A stretch of DNA of 64,000 nucleotides from Solitalea longa (GCF_002920915.1 NZ_PQVF01000015.1:1-64000), one strand, 5' to 3'; positions 1 through 9,081 are shown, counted from the first letter of the stretch. Notes: a model not told the origin generated them from the letters alone. Numbers and translations: made by a program.

Positions 1-112
1 TGGGCAAACCCGCTTCTACTTCTTTTACGATTTTTGCAATCAGCCGCTTGTCGTAACGACTCTTCTTGTGCAATCTAATTAAATACTGGTCTTGTTCTAA
101 CTTTTTTTCCAT
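1..112 (-). CDS. IS3-family transposase OrfA-like protein, N-terminal part
   Basis: Partial gene that runs off the left edge; only the first 37 residues are visible (MEKKLEQDQY...). They are charged and resemble, from memory, the start of the helix-turn-helix OrfA protein of IS3-type elements common in Sphingobacteria. OrfA normally binds the element ends and is joined to the OrfB integrase by frameshifting; OrfB would lie outside the window. The ATG at 112 sits about 38 bases inside the presumed element end. The family call is inference from a short segment. Confidence 0.6.
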   Translation of the reverse strand, partial: MEKKLEQDQYLIRLHKKSRYDKRLIAKIVKEVEAGLP

Positions 113-150
113 ACATCTTTTTTGATGTATAGTTATAATAGGACGAGACA
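1..150 (-). mobile_element. End of an IS3-like insertion sequence
   Basis: The transposase start lies just inside a boundary at about 150. Read on the minus strand, the sequence from 150 begins TGTCTCGTCC, and a terminal TG is typical of IS3 inverted repeats. Immediately outside, an open frame without a start codon begins at 151, as expected when an element has inserted into a gene. The other end and the target duplication are outside the window, so the exact boundary is inferred. Confidence 0.5.
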
Positions 151-309
151 CTTCCTATATGGCCGAATTATGGCAACCAAAAAGAAGAGATAATGGATAT
201 TGACCTGGATGGCAAAATGACAGGCAGGCCTGATCCCCGAAAAGCAAGATTGGATGTAATTGAAAAGGCATTTAAGAAGCGGGAAAATCTGCAATTACAC
301 GGTATTTAA
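151..309 (+). pseudogene. C-terminal remnant of an unrecognised gene cut by the IS
   Basis: An open frame with no start codon at its edge runs from 151 to a TAA at 307-309 and gives about 52 residues. The last part, from an internal ATG at 193, is hydrophilic (MDIDLDGKMTGRPDPRKARL...) and looks like real coding sequence rather than noise. I do not recognise the family. The position directly against the IS end suggests the 5' part was separated by the insertion. Translation from the internal ATG at 193 (38 residues) cannot be excluded. Confidence 0.4.
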
Positions 310-316
310 ATAAAGA

Positions 317-336
317 GGGGGCTTAATAAGCCCCTT
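317..336 (+). terminator. Possible intrinsic terminator
   Basis: Seven-base-pair stem GGGGCTT/AAGCCCC with a three-base loop, placed 8 bases after the stop of the truncated frame. The following T-run is weak (TTAACTTT), so termination would be modest. Confidence 0.45.
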
Positions 337-660
337 AACTTTGGTGCATTGGTAAAACATAGGCATGGTTCATTTGCTAGTTTCTACTTTTCTTTTTACC
401 TTACATTAAAGAAAAATTGCATTTGGGCACCAGAAACATTGATTTTCATTCAGCAGCGCTTAAATTTGGCTCTCTCCGGGGTCACAAGATTTCTTGTAAA
501 ACGCAATAGCACTTGAACATTGCTGATAATTCTCAAGGTATCCTTTCATTCCAATCGTAAATTGACCTTTCATCCTAATCACGAATAACCCTTCAAGCTT
601 TTAACGTTCAATAATAAAGCTCCATCCTGTCATAGAAGGGCCAAAGGGCGAAAAAAATTG
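337..660. other. Gene-free stretch upstream of focA
   Basis: I see no open frame with coding character, no RNA gene and no clear repeat between the hairpin at 336 and the regulatory site at 661. It may be inactive sequence left after the IS insertion, or an extended promoter region for focA. Confidence 0.5.
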
Positions 661-704
661 TTGATTATCATCAACTGGCAACAAATTAATAGTGGATAAT
701 TTTG
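661..704 (+). promoter_or_regulatory. FNR/CRP-type box and -7 element of the focA-pflB promoter
   Basis: Bases 661-674 read TTGAT-TATC-ATCAA, a perfect match to the FNR-family consensus TTGAT-N4-ATCAA. A Bacteroidota -7 element, TAATTTTG, lies at 697-704. If transcription starts about 5-6 bases after it, the box centre (667.5) is near -42, the usual place for a class II activator. No good TTG -33 element is seen, which fits activator dependence. The downstream genes are anaerobic fermentation genes. The site is seen; the regulator is inferred. Confidence 0.7.
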
Positions 705-761
705 CACCTCCGTTTTAAAAACCAATAATCCTTAAATAAAGGATTTACAAAACGATCGTCT

Positions 762-1631
762 ATGGCCACAGGTTATCATACTCCCCAAGAAATCACAGAA
801 TATGCTTTACAGGTAGGCATTAAAAAAGCGAATACCGATTCTATTAAAATTTTAATGTTAGGCTTTATGGGCGGCATTTTTCTGGCCCTTGCCGGACATG
901 GCGCTTTAGTGGTGGCTCAACAATTCCCTGATTCACTTGGCCTTGCCCGCCTTTGCAGCGCTATTATTTTTCCGGTAGGACTTATTACCATCCTGTTAGC
1001 AGGGGCCGATCTATTTACGGGTAACTGCCTTATCATGATCTCCGTTCTTGGTGGCAAAACTAAATGGGGACCATTTATTAAAAACCTCACTATTGCTTAT
1101 TTTGGCAATTTGTTAGGATCATTGGTAGTGGTTTTCAGCCTTTATTATCTCAATGAGGTAAATCACACTGATGGATCGTTTGGCGCATATGCCATAAAAG
1201 TGGCCGCATATAAATCCAATTTGACTTTCTCTACAGCCACCATTTCAGGCGTTTTTGCCAACTTGCTTGTATGTGCCGGCGTATGGTTATGTTACGGAGG
1301 TAAAGAATTGATTGGCAAGATCTTCGGAATATTCTTTCCCATTTATTTATTCATCATTTTAGGATTGGAACACGTTATAGCAAACATGTATTACATCCCC
1401 ATGGGTTTGCTTTGTAAAAACGATCCAGCCTATTTGGCCGAAGCCATGAGCAAATGGCACGTAACTCCCGAAAAACTAGAGCACTTAACCATAACAAATG
1501 CCATTTTTAACAACTTTATTCCGGTTACTATAGGTAACTTTATAGGAGGAGCTCTCTTTTTAGGAGGCGTTTCCTGGTTCCTATATCTGAGACAAGACAA
1601 GGAAAATGATGAAGTGAATGATCAGGAATAA
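762..1631 (+). CDS. focA: Formate/nitrite transporter FocA
   Basis: Inner-membrane pentameric channel that exports or re-imports formate made by pyruvate formate-lyase. The 289-residue protein has about six hydrophobic segments and the family signatures GADLFTGN at residues 81-88 and GLEHVIANMY at 201-210; the histidine in the second (H204) matches the pore histidine of the FNT family. Length is normal. It lies 65 bp upstream of pflB on the same strand, so a focA-pflB operon driven by the box at 661-674 is likely. Substrate choice between formate and nitrite is inferred from the neighbour. Confidence 0.93.
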   Translation: MATGYHTPQEITEYALQVGIKKANTDSIKILMLGFMGGIFLALAGHGALVVAQQFPDSLGLARLCSAIIFPVGLITILLAGADLFTGNCLIMISVLGGKTKWGPFIKNLTIAYFGNLLGSLVVVFSLYYLNEVNHTDGSFGAYAIKVAAYKSNLTFSTATISGVFANLLVCAGVWLCYGGKELIGKIFGIFFPIYLFIILGLEHVIANMYYIPMGLLCKNDPAYLAEAMSKWHVTPEKLEHLTITNAIFNNFIPVTIGNFIGGALFLGGVSWFLYLRQDKENDEVNDQE

Positions 1632-1696
1632 AATGAAAATAAGCTAATGGCTCGATCCATAAACCCTAAATAAAACATTCTTAATTATATCAGATC

Positions 1697-3922
1697 ATGA
1701 AAACAGTTGCCCCGTTTAAACCAGGTAAGTGGACCAATGGGATCAATCCTTATGATTTCGTTGTACAAAACCTAAGCCCTTATGAAGGTGATGCTTCTTT
1801 TTTGGTAGGGCCTACTGAGAAGACCACCCGTTTATGGGAAACCGCAAAAGAAGCCTTGCTTGAGGAGCGCAAAAATAACGGTTGCCGTGATATAGATACA
1901 GAAACCATATCAACCATGACGGCGTTTCGTCCGGGATACATCCAAAAGGATGATGAGATGATTGTCGGTTTACAAACCGATGTGCTTTTAAAACGTGCAA
2001 TGAAGCCTTATGGAGGCATCAAACTGGTTGAAAACGCTGTTGCCGAACGTGGATTGAAAGTTTCTGATCGGGTGGTGGACATTTTCAATTATGCCCGCAA
2101 TCACAATCAGGCTGTGTTTGATGCTTATGATTCAGAGATAAAAAACTTCCGTTCGAATCATGTTTTAACCGGCTTGCCCGACAACTATGCCCGGGGCCGT
2201 ATCATTGCCGATTTCCGTCGCCTGGCCCTCTACGGCGCCAATGCTTTAATTGCAGCCAAAAAAGCTGATTTTGCAGCGGTTAGCGGTGATATGGACGATG
2301 CCGCAGTGCGTTTACGCGAAGAAATCACCCAGCAGCTAAATGCATTGAATGACATGATTAAAATGGCTGCAGAATATGGATACGATGTTTCGCGCCCTGC
2401 CGAAAATGCACATGAAGCCGTACAATGGACCTATTTTGGCTACCTGTCTGCAGTGAAAGAACAAGATGGAGCAGCCATGTCATTGGGCAATACTTCTTCT
2501 TTCCTTGATATTTATATTGAACGCGATTTAAAGGAAGGTTTGATTACTGAAGCTGAAGCACAGGAATTGATCGACCACTTTGTAATGAAACTGCGTTTGG
2601 TTCGCCACTTGCGCCCAGGTGCTTATGATGAGATCTTTGGCGGTGACCCCACCTGGGTAACTGAGTCGATTGGCGGACAAATGGCTGACGGGCGAACAAA
2701 AGTTACCAAAACCTCCTTCCGTTTCTTGCAAACCTTATATAACCTTGGCCCGGCTCCCGAACCTAACCTTACTGTACTTTGGTCAGAAAAATTGCCTGTT
2801 GGTTTTAAGGAGTTCTGCGCACAGGTTTCTATTGATACTTCTTCAGTTCAATACGAAAACGATGATTTAATGCGTTCGGTAAGGGAATATGACGACTACG
2901 GAATTGCTTGTTGCGTTTCTTATCAACCCATTGGCAAACGTATTCAGCACTTTGGCGCCCGCGCTAACTTACCTAAGGCATTACTAATTGCATTGAATGA
3001 AGGCCGCGAAGAGGCACATGGCAAGCTGATCGTAAACAATGTTGCAGCCATCCCAGATGGCCCATTGGAATACGAGCAAGTAATGACCAATTTCAAATAT
3101 GTGGTCTCAGAGTTGGCCAGGGTGTACGCCAAATCAATGTATATTATTCATTACATGCACGATAAGTATTATTATGAAAGAGCTCAAATGGCTTTGATCG
3201 ATACTAATCCGGGTATTGACATTGCTTATGGCGCCGCCGGTATTTCTATCATCGCCGATTCATTTTCAGCAATTAAACATTCAAAGGTTATTCCTGTACG
3301 AAATGAGCAAGGTCTTACCGTTGACTTCCAAATAGAAGGCGAATATCCTCAGTTTGGCAATGATGACGACCGTGTTGATAATATCGCCAAAGAAGTTACC
3401 AGCTTTTTCATCAGCGAATTACGCAAACACAGGGCTTATAAAGATGCTGAGCCTACCCTATCGTTACTAACCATTACCTCAAACGTGATGTACGGCAGAA
3501 ATACAGGAGCTACTCCTGATGGCCGTAAATCGGGTGAATCATTTGCTCCGGGAGCCAACCCAATGCATGGACGTGATAAGACCGGTGCCATTGCCTCCCT
3601 CAACTCAGTAAGTAAGTTGGAATATGCGGATGCACAGGATGGCATTTCGAACACCTTCTCCATGGTGCCTAAATCATTGGGAGCAAGTAAGGATGATCAG
3701 GTGAAAAACCTGGTGACTACCATGAACGGTTACTTTGGAAGAGGTGCTCACCATTTAAATGTTAACGTGCTAAACCGCGAAACATTGATGGATGCGTACA
3801 ACAATCCTGATAATTATCCGCAATTAACCATTCGCGTATCAGGATATGCTGTAAACTTCGTTCGTCTTTCGAAGGCACATCAATTGGAAGTAATAGCGCG
3901 TACCTTCCACGAAAGCATGTAA
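1697..3922 (+). CDS. pflB: Formate C-acetyltransferase (pyruvate formate-lyase)
   Basis: Cytosolic glycyl-radical enzyme converting pyruvate and CoA to acetyl-CoA and formate without oxygen. The 741-residue protein is of normal length. The two adjacent catalytic cysteines are at 405-406 (IACCVSYQP), and the radical-bearing glycine is G716 in RVSGYAV, 25 residues from the C-terminus as in E. coli PFL. It follows focA and converges with its activase gene. Oxygen would destroy the active radical form, which fits the FNR-type site upstream. Both key motifs are intact, so the enzyme should be functional. Confidence 0.97.
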   Translation: MKTVAPFKPGKWTNGINPYDFVVQNLSPYEGDASFLVGPTEKTTRLWETAKEALLEERKNNGCRDIDTETISTMTAFRPGYIQKDDEMIVGLQTDVLLKRAMKPYGGIKLVENAVAERGLKVSDRVVDIFNYARNHNQAVFDAYDSEIKNFRSNHVLTGLPDNYARGRIIADFRRLALYGANALIAAKKADFAAVSGDMDDAAVRLREEITQQLNALNDMIKMAAEYGYDVSRPAENAHEAVQWTYFGYLSAVKEQDGAAMSLGNTSSFLDIYIERDLKEGLITEAEAQELIDHFVMKLRLVRHLRPGAYDEIFGGDPTWVTESIGGQMADGRTKVTKTSFRFLQTLYNLGPAPEPNLTVLWSEKLPVGFKEFCAQVSIDTSSVQYENDDLMRSVREYDDYGIACCVSYQPIGKRIQHFGARANLPKALLIALNEGREEAHGKLIVNNVAAIPDGPLEYEQVMTNFKYVVSELARVYAKSMYIIHYMHDKYYYERAQMALIDTNPGIDIAYGAAGISIIADSFSAIKHSKVIPVRNEQGLTVDFQIEGEYPQFGNDDDRVDNIAKEVTSFFISELRKHRAYKDAEPTLSLLTITSNVMYGRNTGATPDGRKSGESFAPGANPMHGRDKTGAIASLNSVSKLEYADAQDGISNTFSMVPKSLGASKDDQVKNLVTTMNGYFGRGAHHLNVNVLNRETLMDAYNNPDNYPQLTIRVSGYAVNFVRLSKAHQLEVIARTFHESM

Positions 3923-3940
3923 TAACCATCCGGGAAAATA

Positions 3941-3976
3941 AAAATCCCTTCCAGCTACCTGAAAGGGATTTTTTTT
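3941..3976. terminator. Bidirectional terminator between pflB and pflA
   Basis: Stem AAATCCCTT / AAAGGGATTT with a loop of about 10 bases and T-runs on both strands. It sits between the converging stops of pflB (3922) and pflA (3992). Confidence 0.85.
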
Positions 3977-3991
3977 ATGAACTTTAACGAA

Positions 3992-4774
3992 CTATCTCAA
4001 CTGCACATTTTCAAAATACTTTTTAAAGATGTCAAGCGTACGTTTTTTTATTTCTGCGGAAGGAGCTTCAACTCCGGGTAAACCATAATCCATTCCCAGC
4101 ATTTCCCACTTATGGGTTCCTAATTTATGATAAGGCAGAATTTCTACTCGTTGAATACATTTATAATCCGTAAAGTGCTTTCCCCATTCTTCTACATATT
4201 CAGGCTGATCACTCCATCCGGGCACCAGCACATAGCGCAGCCACATCGGCAATCCTATGCTTTCGCAGTAGGCAGCCACCTGAAGCGTTGGCTTATTAGA
4301 AACACCTGTGAGTTTACGATGCCACTCTTCATTGATGTGTTTTACATCCAGCAATATCAAATCAGTATGCGTTAACAATTCTTTTACCTGGTCATCCAGC
4401 AATCGTCCATTCGTATCGAGGCAGGTATTAATGCCTTCATCATGCAAACGTTTAAAGAAAGTGATCAATTTTGATCTTTGCAACAACGGCTCGCCACCCG
4501 AAACAGTCACACCTCCATCTGTTCCAAAATATCCAATTTGCCGTTTAGCCCTTTCCACGAGCTCATCGATCTGCACAAGTTGTCCTCCTCTCACATCCAG
4601 GGTATCGGCATTCTGGCAGTATAAACAACGGAATTGACAACCCTGAGCAAACACCACCATCCGTATTCCGGGACCATCATGTGTACCAAACGTTTCAAGT
4701 GAATGAATACGGATAAATTCAGGATCCTTGTCGTTCAGCTCTTCCGCCTCTATTTCTTGAAATGGCAAATACAT
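3992..4774 (-). CDS. pflA: Pyruvate formate-lyase activating enzyme
   Basis: Radical SAM enzyme that abstracts hydrogen from the PFL glycine to create the active radical. The 260-residue protein carries the CxxxCxxC cluster motif at C46, C50 and C53 (GCQFRCLYCQ) and the SAM-binding GGEP motif at 93-96. The N-terminal 20 residues before the RIHSLETFG segment are somewhat longer than in E. coli PflA, and no internal ATG offers a better start. It is transcribed towards pflB rather than downstream of it, so the two genes have separate promoters. No FNR-type box was found in its 164-bp upstream gap. Confidence 0.95.
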   Translation of the reverse strand: MYLPFQEIEAEELNDKDPEFIRIHSLETFGTHDGPGIRMVVFAQGCQFRCLYCQNADTLDVRGGQLVQIDELVERAKRQIGYFGTDGGVTVSGGEPLLQRSKLITFFKRLHDEGINTCLDTNGRLLDDQVKELLTHTDLILLDVKHINEEWHRKLTGVSNKPTLQVAAYCESIGLPMWLRYVLVPGWSDQPEYVEEWGKHFTDYKCIQRVEILPYHKLGTHKWEMLGMDYGLPGVEAPSAEIKKRTLDIFKKYFENVQLR

Positions 4775-4938
4775 TTGTTATAAAATAGTATAAGGTTTGA
4801 TGAATAATAGACTGCTTAACAATATCGTAATTTAACAATCTTAAACCGAATTAATCGACTGACAATCAACCCAATTTACTTATTCAAAAACCTTATAAAA
4901 TTTTAATTTGAATGCAGTTCAAAAAGGCACCGCCCAAA

Positions 4939-5433
4939 TTATGCGTTTATTTGGTTATAGGCCTTTATAGCCATAATGCCTTTATAAAGTATGTACAAAA
5001 CGAAAAGATGAAAGCCGAATGCAAACCATTCTTTGGCAGCTAAGAAAATGAGAGCGTCTAAAAAGTAAATGACACCCCCAACGATAAAAGCCCATTTGTT
5101 CATTTTTTTTGCCATAAAAGCCAGGAAAACAAATAAACCGACAAAGATGAAGTCAAGGAATAGTGCTACAAAGTTATAGCTTCCAAATGCCGATATAATT
5201 GCTCCATCAATAAGCTGGGTAAATCCTAAACCAAGAATAAAATAGCCTGATTTATTAAAGACACTAAAGAGTGTGTTAATTACTGTTAGACCCGCTATCC
5301 CAAAGAACCAATTAGCTGATTTGGCAATTGTACTTATAAGTTCTTCCTTGAGAGTTTCAATGTATTCCATCTCTGCGGAATTCACGGTTTGAGTTGATAC
5401 TTCTTCTTGATCTACCTGAGTAAAATTTTCCAT
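4939..5433 (-). CDS. Hypothetical membrane protein
   Basis: A 164-residue protein starting at MENFTQVDQE. I chose the ATG at 5433 because the longer frame begins with TTG at 5517 and its extra 28 residues look non-coding. About 40 polar residues are followed by roughly four hydrophobic segments (around 43-60, 68-88, 92-112 and 120-155). The layout resembles small proteins of unknown function annotated only as membrane proteins in Bacteroidota. No catalytic motif is visible. It stands alone on the minus strand between pflA and a flippase-like gene. Confidence 0.6.
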   Translation of the reverse strand: MENFTQVDQEEVSTQTVNSAEMEYIETLKEELISTIAKSANWFFGIAGLTVINTLFSVFNKSGYFILGLGFTQLIDGAIISAFGSYNFVALFLDFIFVGLFVFLAFMAKKMNKWAFIVGGVIYFLDALIFLAAKEWFAFGFHLFVLYILYKGIMAIKAYNQINA

Positions 5434-5609
5434 ATAATGGTTTAAAAATTGATTTTTCTTCCTTGCTGCTAATGGAAGCTGCTCTCTGCTTGTTCCAACA
5501 GCCAAATGTAATAACAATTAACTATTGGTTAAATTTCAGTATATAAAATCCTCTCAACTTTATTACACGGAGAATTATCATTACAGGGAGAGTCTAAGTC
5601 AACGCTTTG

Positions 5610-6482
5610 CTAACCTTCTTTCAACTCCAATTTTTTCTCATTAAAAACATAATAAACGCCCCAAAGGGAAACCACAGCGCTAATTATATAAAACCACAAA
5701 CTGATTATTACAGCCGAATGCATTTCCAGTTTTAAATATTCAGCACCGAAAAGAAAAACCAATTCACGGGCGCCCAGGCCCCCGATGGTAAAAGGCAGAA
5801 TGGCCACCACCGATGACACCATGAAAATCATTAAATAATCAAGGTAATGCTCATGGATACTTAACGCTTTTAAGATACAGAGGACGCAAATTAGCTGAGC
5901 TATCTGAACCAATGCTCCCTGGGCATTAGTCCTCCAAAAATGAGATTTAAAAGCTGGAAAAAAGAAGTGGTAGATAGCATAGAACGTGGTTAAGGCAATA
6001 CCTCCCAACAAGATAATGGCCCATTCCCAGGTTCTAAACACAGGCGACATAAGGGCAAGCAAACAGCTCAATAGTCCTAAAGCCATAAGCCCGCTTGCAC
6101 GATCGAAGAAAACGGCCCAGAAAAGTTTTTTCACCGGTGTATCGAATTGCTTATTCAGCCACCAGATTTTATAGCCATCACCGCCAATTCCACCCGGAAG
6201 GAAAAGATTGTAAAACATTCCAAGCCAATACAATCGAATATTGGCTTTTTCAGAAAAACTTAAGCCTATTGCCCTAAAAAAAGTATTTAAACGGAGAGCC
6301 GAACAAATTTTTGAAACAATAAAGAAAACAATGGCCACCAACAACCAGTTTAAATGGATGGTTTTAAAAGCATGTAACAATTCTTTAAGATCTACCTTGC
6401 GAAATACCTGCCATAGGCAAATGCCACTGACCCCAATTTTGAGCAGCAGCTTGAAATAAACTCCTAGTATTTTTTTCTCCAT
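5610..6482 (-). CDS. Flippase-like integral membrane protein (LPG synthase TM domain family)
   Basis: About 290 residues from MEKKILGVYF, chosen over the upstream TTG/ATG options because it directly precedes the first conserved hydrophobic segment. The protein has about eight hydrophobic segments and the hallmarks of the UPF0104/lysylphosphatidylglycerol-synthase transmembrane family: FLPGGIGGDGYKIW in the first third and LPFTIGGLGARELVF near the C-terminus. Members are thought to flip or modify lipids, often next to glycosyltransferases, but no such gene is adjacent here, so the substrate is unknown. Confidence 0.8.
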   Translation of the reverse strand: MEKKILGVYFKLLLKIGVSGICLWQVFRKVDLKELLHAFKTIHLNWLLVAIVFFIVSKICSALRLNTFFRAIGLSFSEKANIRLYWLGMFYNLFLPGGIGGDGYKIWWLNKQFDTPVKKLFWAVFFDRASGLMALGLLSCLLALMSPVFRTWEWAIILLGGIALTTFYAIYHFFFPAFKSHFWRTNAQGALVQIAQLICVLCILKALSIHEHYLDYLMIFMVSSVVAILPFTIGGLGARELVFLFGAEYLKLEMHSAVIISLWFYIISAVVSLWGVYYVFNEKKLELKEG

Positions 6483-6735
6483 GGATAGATCGTTCTTATC
6501 TGAAATGTTTTTTCTGATGCAGCCCAAAAGAAACATTACACCCAAGATCAATAGCTGTTTTCCCTATATAGCTTCACCCGCCGACTCAAAAAGAGTAGAT
6601 AAAAATTGATGATTATACCTAAAGTTAGGCCAATAAATCTTAAACTGCCGAAAAAACGAATGGTTTTTCTGAAGGTATTTAAGTATTAAAGAAAATATAA
6701 AAGAAGATCAGCCCAGCCTGAGACAGCCGAGCAGT

Positions 6736-7482
6736 TTATTTATCGCTTGTTCTCTCCAAACTATCTTTTTTATCTCTTTCTCTTGCCTTCTCGTACTCTT
6801 CTAAACATTTACCAAGCGGTTTGCCCTTGTTATGAATACAATCACAAAATTCTTCACACTCTTTTGGATTGCTATTACCGGGACATCCATTCCAGCATTC
6901 CTCTGGAGAATTGCCCGGTCTAATATCATACATGATATTGTTTAAAACAACCACTGCAGCCAGAGTTGCCACTACAGTTCCAAAAAACAAAAATGGGAAC
7001 TTGTTATTTAAGGGTTTTTCATGGGCCTGGTGAACATCCGTTTTAACGTGTTTGAATGGCAGAATAGACTTTAGGCGATCATAGTCCCAGCACAATAAAA
7101 ATAAATTGGCCAATAACATAAATGTTGCTGCTCGGGTGCCTTCAAACCGAACTGAATAGGCGAGCACACAAATATTAAGAATAATAGGGAAACTGCTAAT
7201 AGCACCAATAATTGCGGTCCTTGGAATGAGTAATAAGATAGCTACGAATACTTGCGCAACCCCAATAAATGTATAATAGTAGCCGGTATTAAGTAAAGCA
7301 TCAAAATATTGCCCCAATGGATGGTTATGGGATAAACCGGCGGCAAAACGTTCCCCTAAAATTTTCACAGACCCTGAGATCACCCACGCAACAGCCAAAG
7401 TCAAACGACAAAAAACGGCAAAGTAGCGATACCATTTGTTTTCCTTTGCTTCATAATAATAGTGCTCAAACTTATTCAACAT
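6736..7482 (-). CDS. DoxX/MauE-like membrane protein with a cysteine-rich C-terminal tail
   Basis: The 248-residue protein has about five hydrophobic segments (near 20-42, 67-87, 90-110, 117-133 and 162-184) in the pattern of DoxX/MauE-type proteins, which are linked to quinone or thiol redox chemistry. After the last segment comes a hydrophilic tail with six cysteines in 31 residues: C196, C200, C209, C213, C215 and C226. The first four make a twin CX3C pattern. An odd number of segments could place this tail in the periplasm, where disulfides would form. The terminal 20 residues are highly charged. Function is not known; the DoxX assignment is by layout and the WVISGSVKILGERF segment. Confidence 0.65.
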   Translation of the reverse strand: MLNKFEHYYYEAKENKWYRYFAVFCRLTLAVAWVISGSVKILGERFAAGLSHNHPLGQYFDALLNTGYYYTFIGVAQVFVAILLLIPRTAIIGAISSFPIILNICVLAYSVRFEGTRAATFMLLANLFLLCWDYDRLKSILPFKHVKTDVHQAHEKPLNNKFPFLFFGTVVATLAAVVVLNNIMYDIRPGNSPEECWNGCPGNSNPKECEEFCDCIHNKGKPLGKCLEEYEKARERDKKDSLERTSDK

Positions 7483-7550
7483 ACCGATTTGTGCCTGTTT
7501 TTTATGTTTTGCCTATCCTGTTAATTTCGCTACCCTTTTGCACCGTTTAG

Positions 7551-7724
7551 TTATCTTGGGTCCTTATAACGATACACGTCACTCTCGTGAAAACTTGCTC
7601 CAGCTGAAAAAACATACTCCCCTTTATCCACGCATTTAAATTTTCCTAACGGAGTGTCGGGCAATTTCCCCTTCCATTTCCACCCCTCATTTTTCAATTT
7701 TCCGGTATTTTTATTAATGCTAAA
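7551..7724 (-). pseudogene. Possible remnant of an unrecognised gene
   Basis: A frame closed upstream by a TAG (7725-7727) and ending with TAA at 7551-7553 encodes about 57 residues with real-looking composition (KNEGWKWKGKLPDTPLGKF ... YRYKDPR), but it has no ATG start. It lies just downstream of the small lipoprotein gene on the same strand in another frame. It could be the broken 3' part of a separate gene or a former extension of that lipoprotein. No family recognised. Confidence 0.3.
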
Positions 7725-7740
7725 CTACTGCCAGTTACAA

Positions 7741-7986
7741 TCAATAAATGTACTTGGAGCCGGATTCAAATAAATATGCTTCACAACCCTCCCCTGTGTC
7801 AGGATAAATTGTCAACACCTCCATAGTTTTACTTTTTTTGTCCACAGTCATAAGCTTTCTTTCGTGGTCAGCCAAAAAAGGGTGCTGATTAACTTTTACG
7901 ATACGAATTGAATTTACATCTATTTGCTCAACTTCTGAACAACTTGTTAATAGTACATGAATGAGTATGATAGTCCAAACTTTCAT
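7741..7986 (-). CDS. Small hypothetical lipoprotein
   Basis: An 81-residue protein from MKVWTIILIH, which gives a clean lipoprotein signal peptide ending LLTSC with the lipidated cysteine at residue 16. The longer frame upstream lacks signal-peptide logic. The mature part is short and polar with two further features, ADHERKLMTVDKKSK and a single cysteine near the end. I do not recognise a family. A separate coding-like stretch follows directly downstream (7551-7724), so this gene may be a truncated version of a longer one. Confidence 0.5.
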   Translation of the reverse strand: MKVWTIILIHVLLTSCSEVEQIDVNSIRIVKVNQHPFLADHERKLMTVDKKSKTMEVLTIYPDTGEGCEAYLFESGSKYIY

Positions 7987-8188
7987 TGTTCTAAATATAT
8001 AGTGTTGAATGTTTCTGCTTACCAACCTACCGGAAAACTCCACAATCAACTAGAATTGAACCAATTACAAACCTAAATCAATATAAAACCAAACAAAATA
8101 GCGAATCGGTAAGAGATTCGACCTTTTTACCCCTCCACGAGTTTCAAGAGCAACCATGCAACTTATTTAATTAATTGATTTTAAGCAA

Positions 8189-8218
8189 GTTGAGCCAGAT
8201 AGATGCTTTCTACTTTTG
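8189..8218 (+). promoter_or_regulatory. Promoter of the lipoprotein gene at 8256
   Basis: GTTG at 8189-8192 and TACTTTTG at 8211-8218 with 18 bases between them match the Bacteroidota housekeeping promoter. The ATG follows about 37 bases later. Confidence 0.65.
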
Positions 8219-8255
8219 TCCTCCATAAAGAAATAATAAAAATTAGAAAGGATTT

Positions 8256-9020
8256 ATGCGAGCTCTCTTATTAATATTTGCCTTAGCAATTGCTGTACTT
8301 ACTTCTTCATGTAGCCAGGATTTCGATGATGAAATGACAAGCACAGACCACCTGCTGACAAAAATAACCACTGACGACAGCGTTAAAAACTTCACTTATA
8401 TCAGCTATGACGATATGAATCGTATTGTTTCTTTGGAAGTAAAAAATAGTCAGGAGGAAAGTAGCACCTATAAAGAGTTTACTTATAATAACCAACATAA
8501 GATTGTGAAAATTAAAACACAGTCTGGTTCAGAACGGATTACCTACAACCTGACTTATTCGAACAACACTATTATTGTAAAAAACGAGGAATTAAACACT
8601 GAAGAGTTTATAGTGACACTTGATGGTAACAACCGAATTAGTAAAGTTGCTTCCTTGGTAAACAACGACTATGTAATATATAGTTACAGCGACGACAAGG
8701 AGGAATTTCCTGAAAATGAAATGCAAATTGCTCAAGTCTTTTCTTATGACAAAAAGAAGCATCCTTTATCGGCTGCTGCCCAAAAAACACCTTTCTTAGG
8801 CTTTCTATTAGGCGTAGACATAATGGGTATTAAAAACTGGGTGTCCATCAATAATATTACTATGGTCAATTACACAGTCTACCAGGATGGTGTGGAAAAG
8901 GAAAAATATAATCACTATATAAACTACTCCTATAATGAAGCGGGCTTACCAACTAAAGCAAGCTCAGAAAGTAGAACAGAGACCTACGAGTACACGGTAA
9001 AGAATAAAACGAGTCTGTAA
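8256..9020 (+). CDS. Hypothetical lipoprotein with YD-type repeats
   Basis: A 254-residue protein with a lipoprotein signal peptide (lipobox LTSSC, cysteine 19). The mature part is rich in Tyr, Asn, Ser and Thr and repeatedly shows short strands of the kind Y-D-x-x-N-R-I-x-x, such as ISYDDMNRIVSLE and FTYNNQHKIVKI. This resembles the DUF4595-like or RHS-like beta-repeat lipoproteins common in Bacteroidota, probably facing the periplasm or cell surface. It has its own promoter and terminator and so appears monocistronic. Function unknown. Confidence 0.7.
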   Translation: MRALLLIFALAIAVLTSSCSQDFDDEMTSTDHLLTKITTDDSVKNFTYISYDDMNRIVSLEVKNSQEESSTYKEFTYNNQHKIVKIKTQSGSERITYNLTYSNNTIIVKNEELNTEEFIVTLDGNNRISKVASLVNNDYVIYSYSDDKEEFPENEMQIAQVFSYDKKKHPLSAAAQKTPFLGFLLGVDIMGIKNWVSINNITMVNYTVYQDGVEKEKYNHYINYSYNEAGLPTKASSESRTETYEYTVKNKTSL

Positions 9021-9081
9021 AATAAAAAGAGCGTAACTCGAATTCATAGTTTATTTTACTGATTCAGAAATCATACTGTAT

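Noticed and set aside
5434-5517. Longer form of the membrane protein at 4939
   Set aside because: The frame starts at TTG and its first 28 residues look non-coding.
8104-8131. Hairpin CGAATC...GATTCG followed by CCTTTTT
   Set aside because: Only six pairs, and no plus-strand gene precedes it; kept out of the terminator list.
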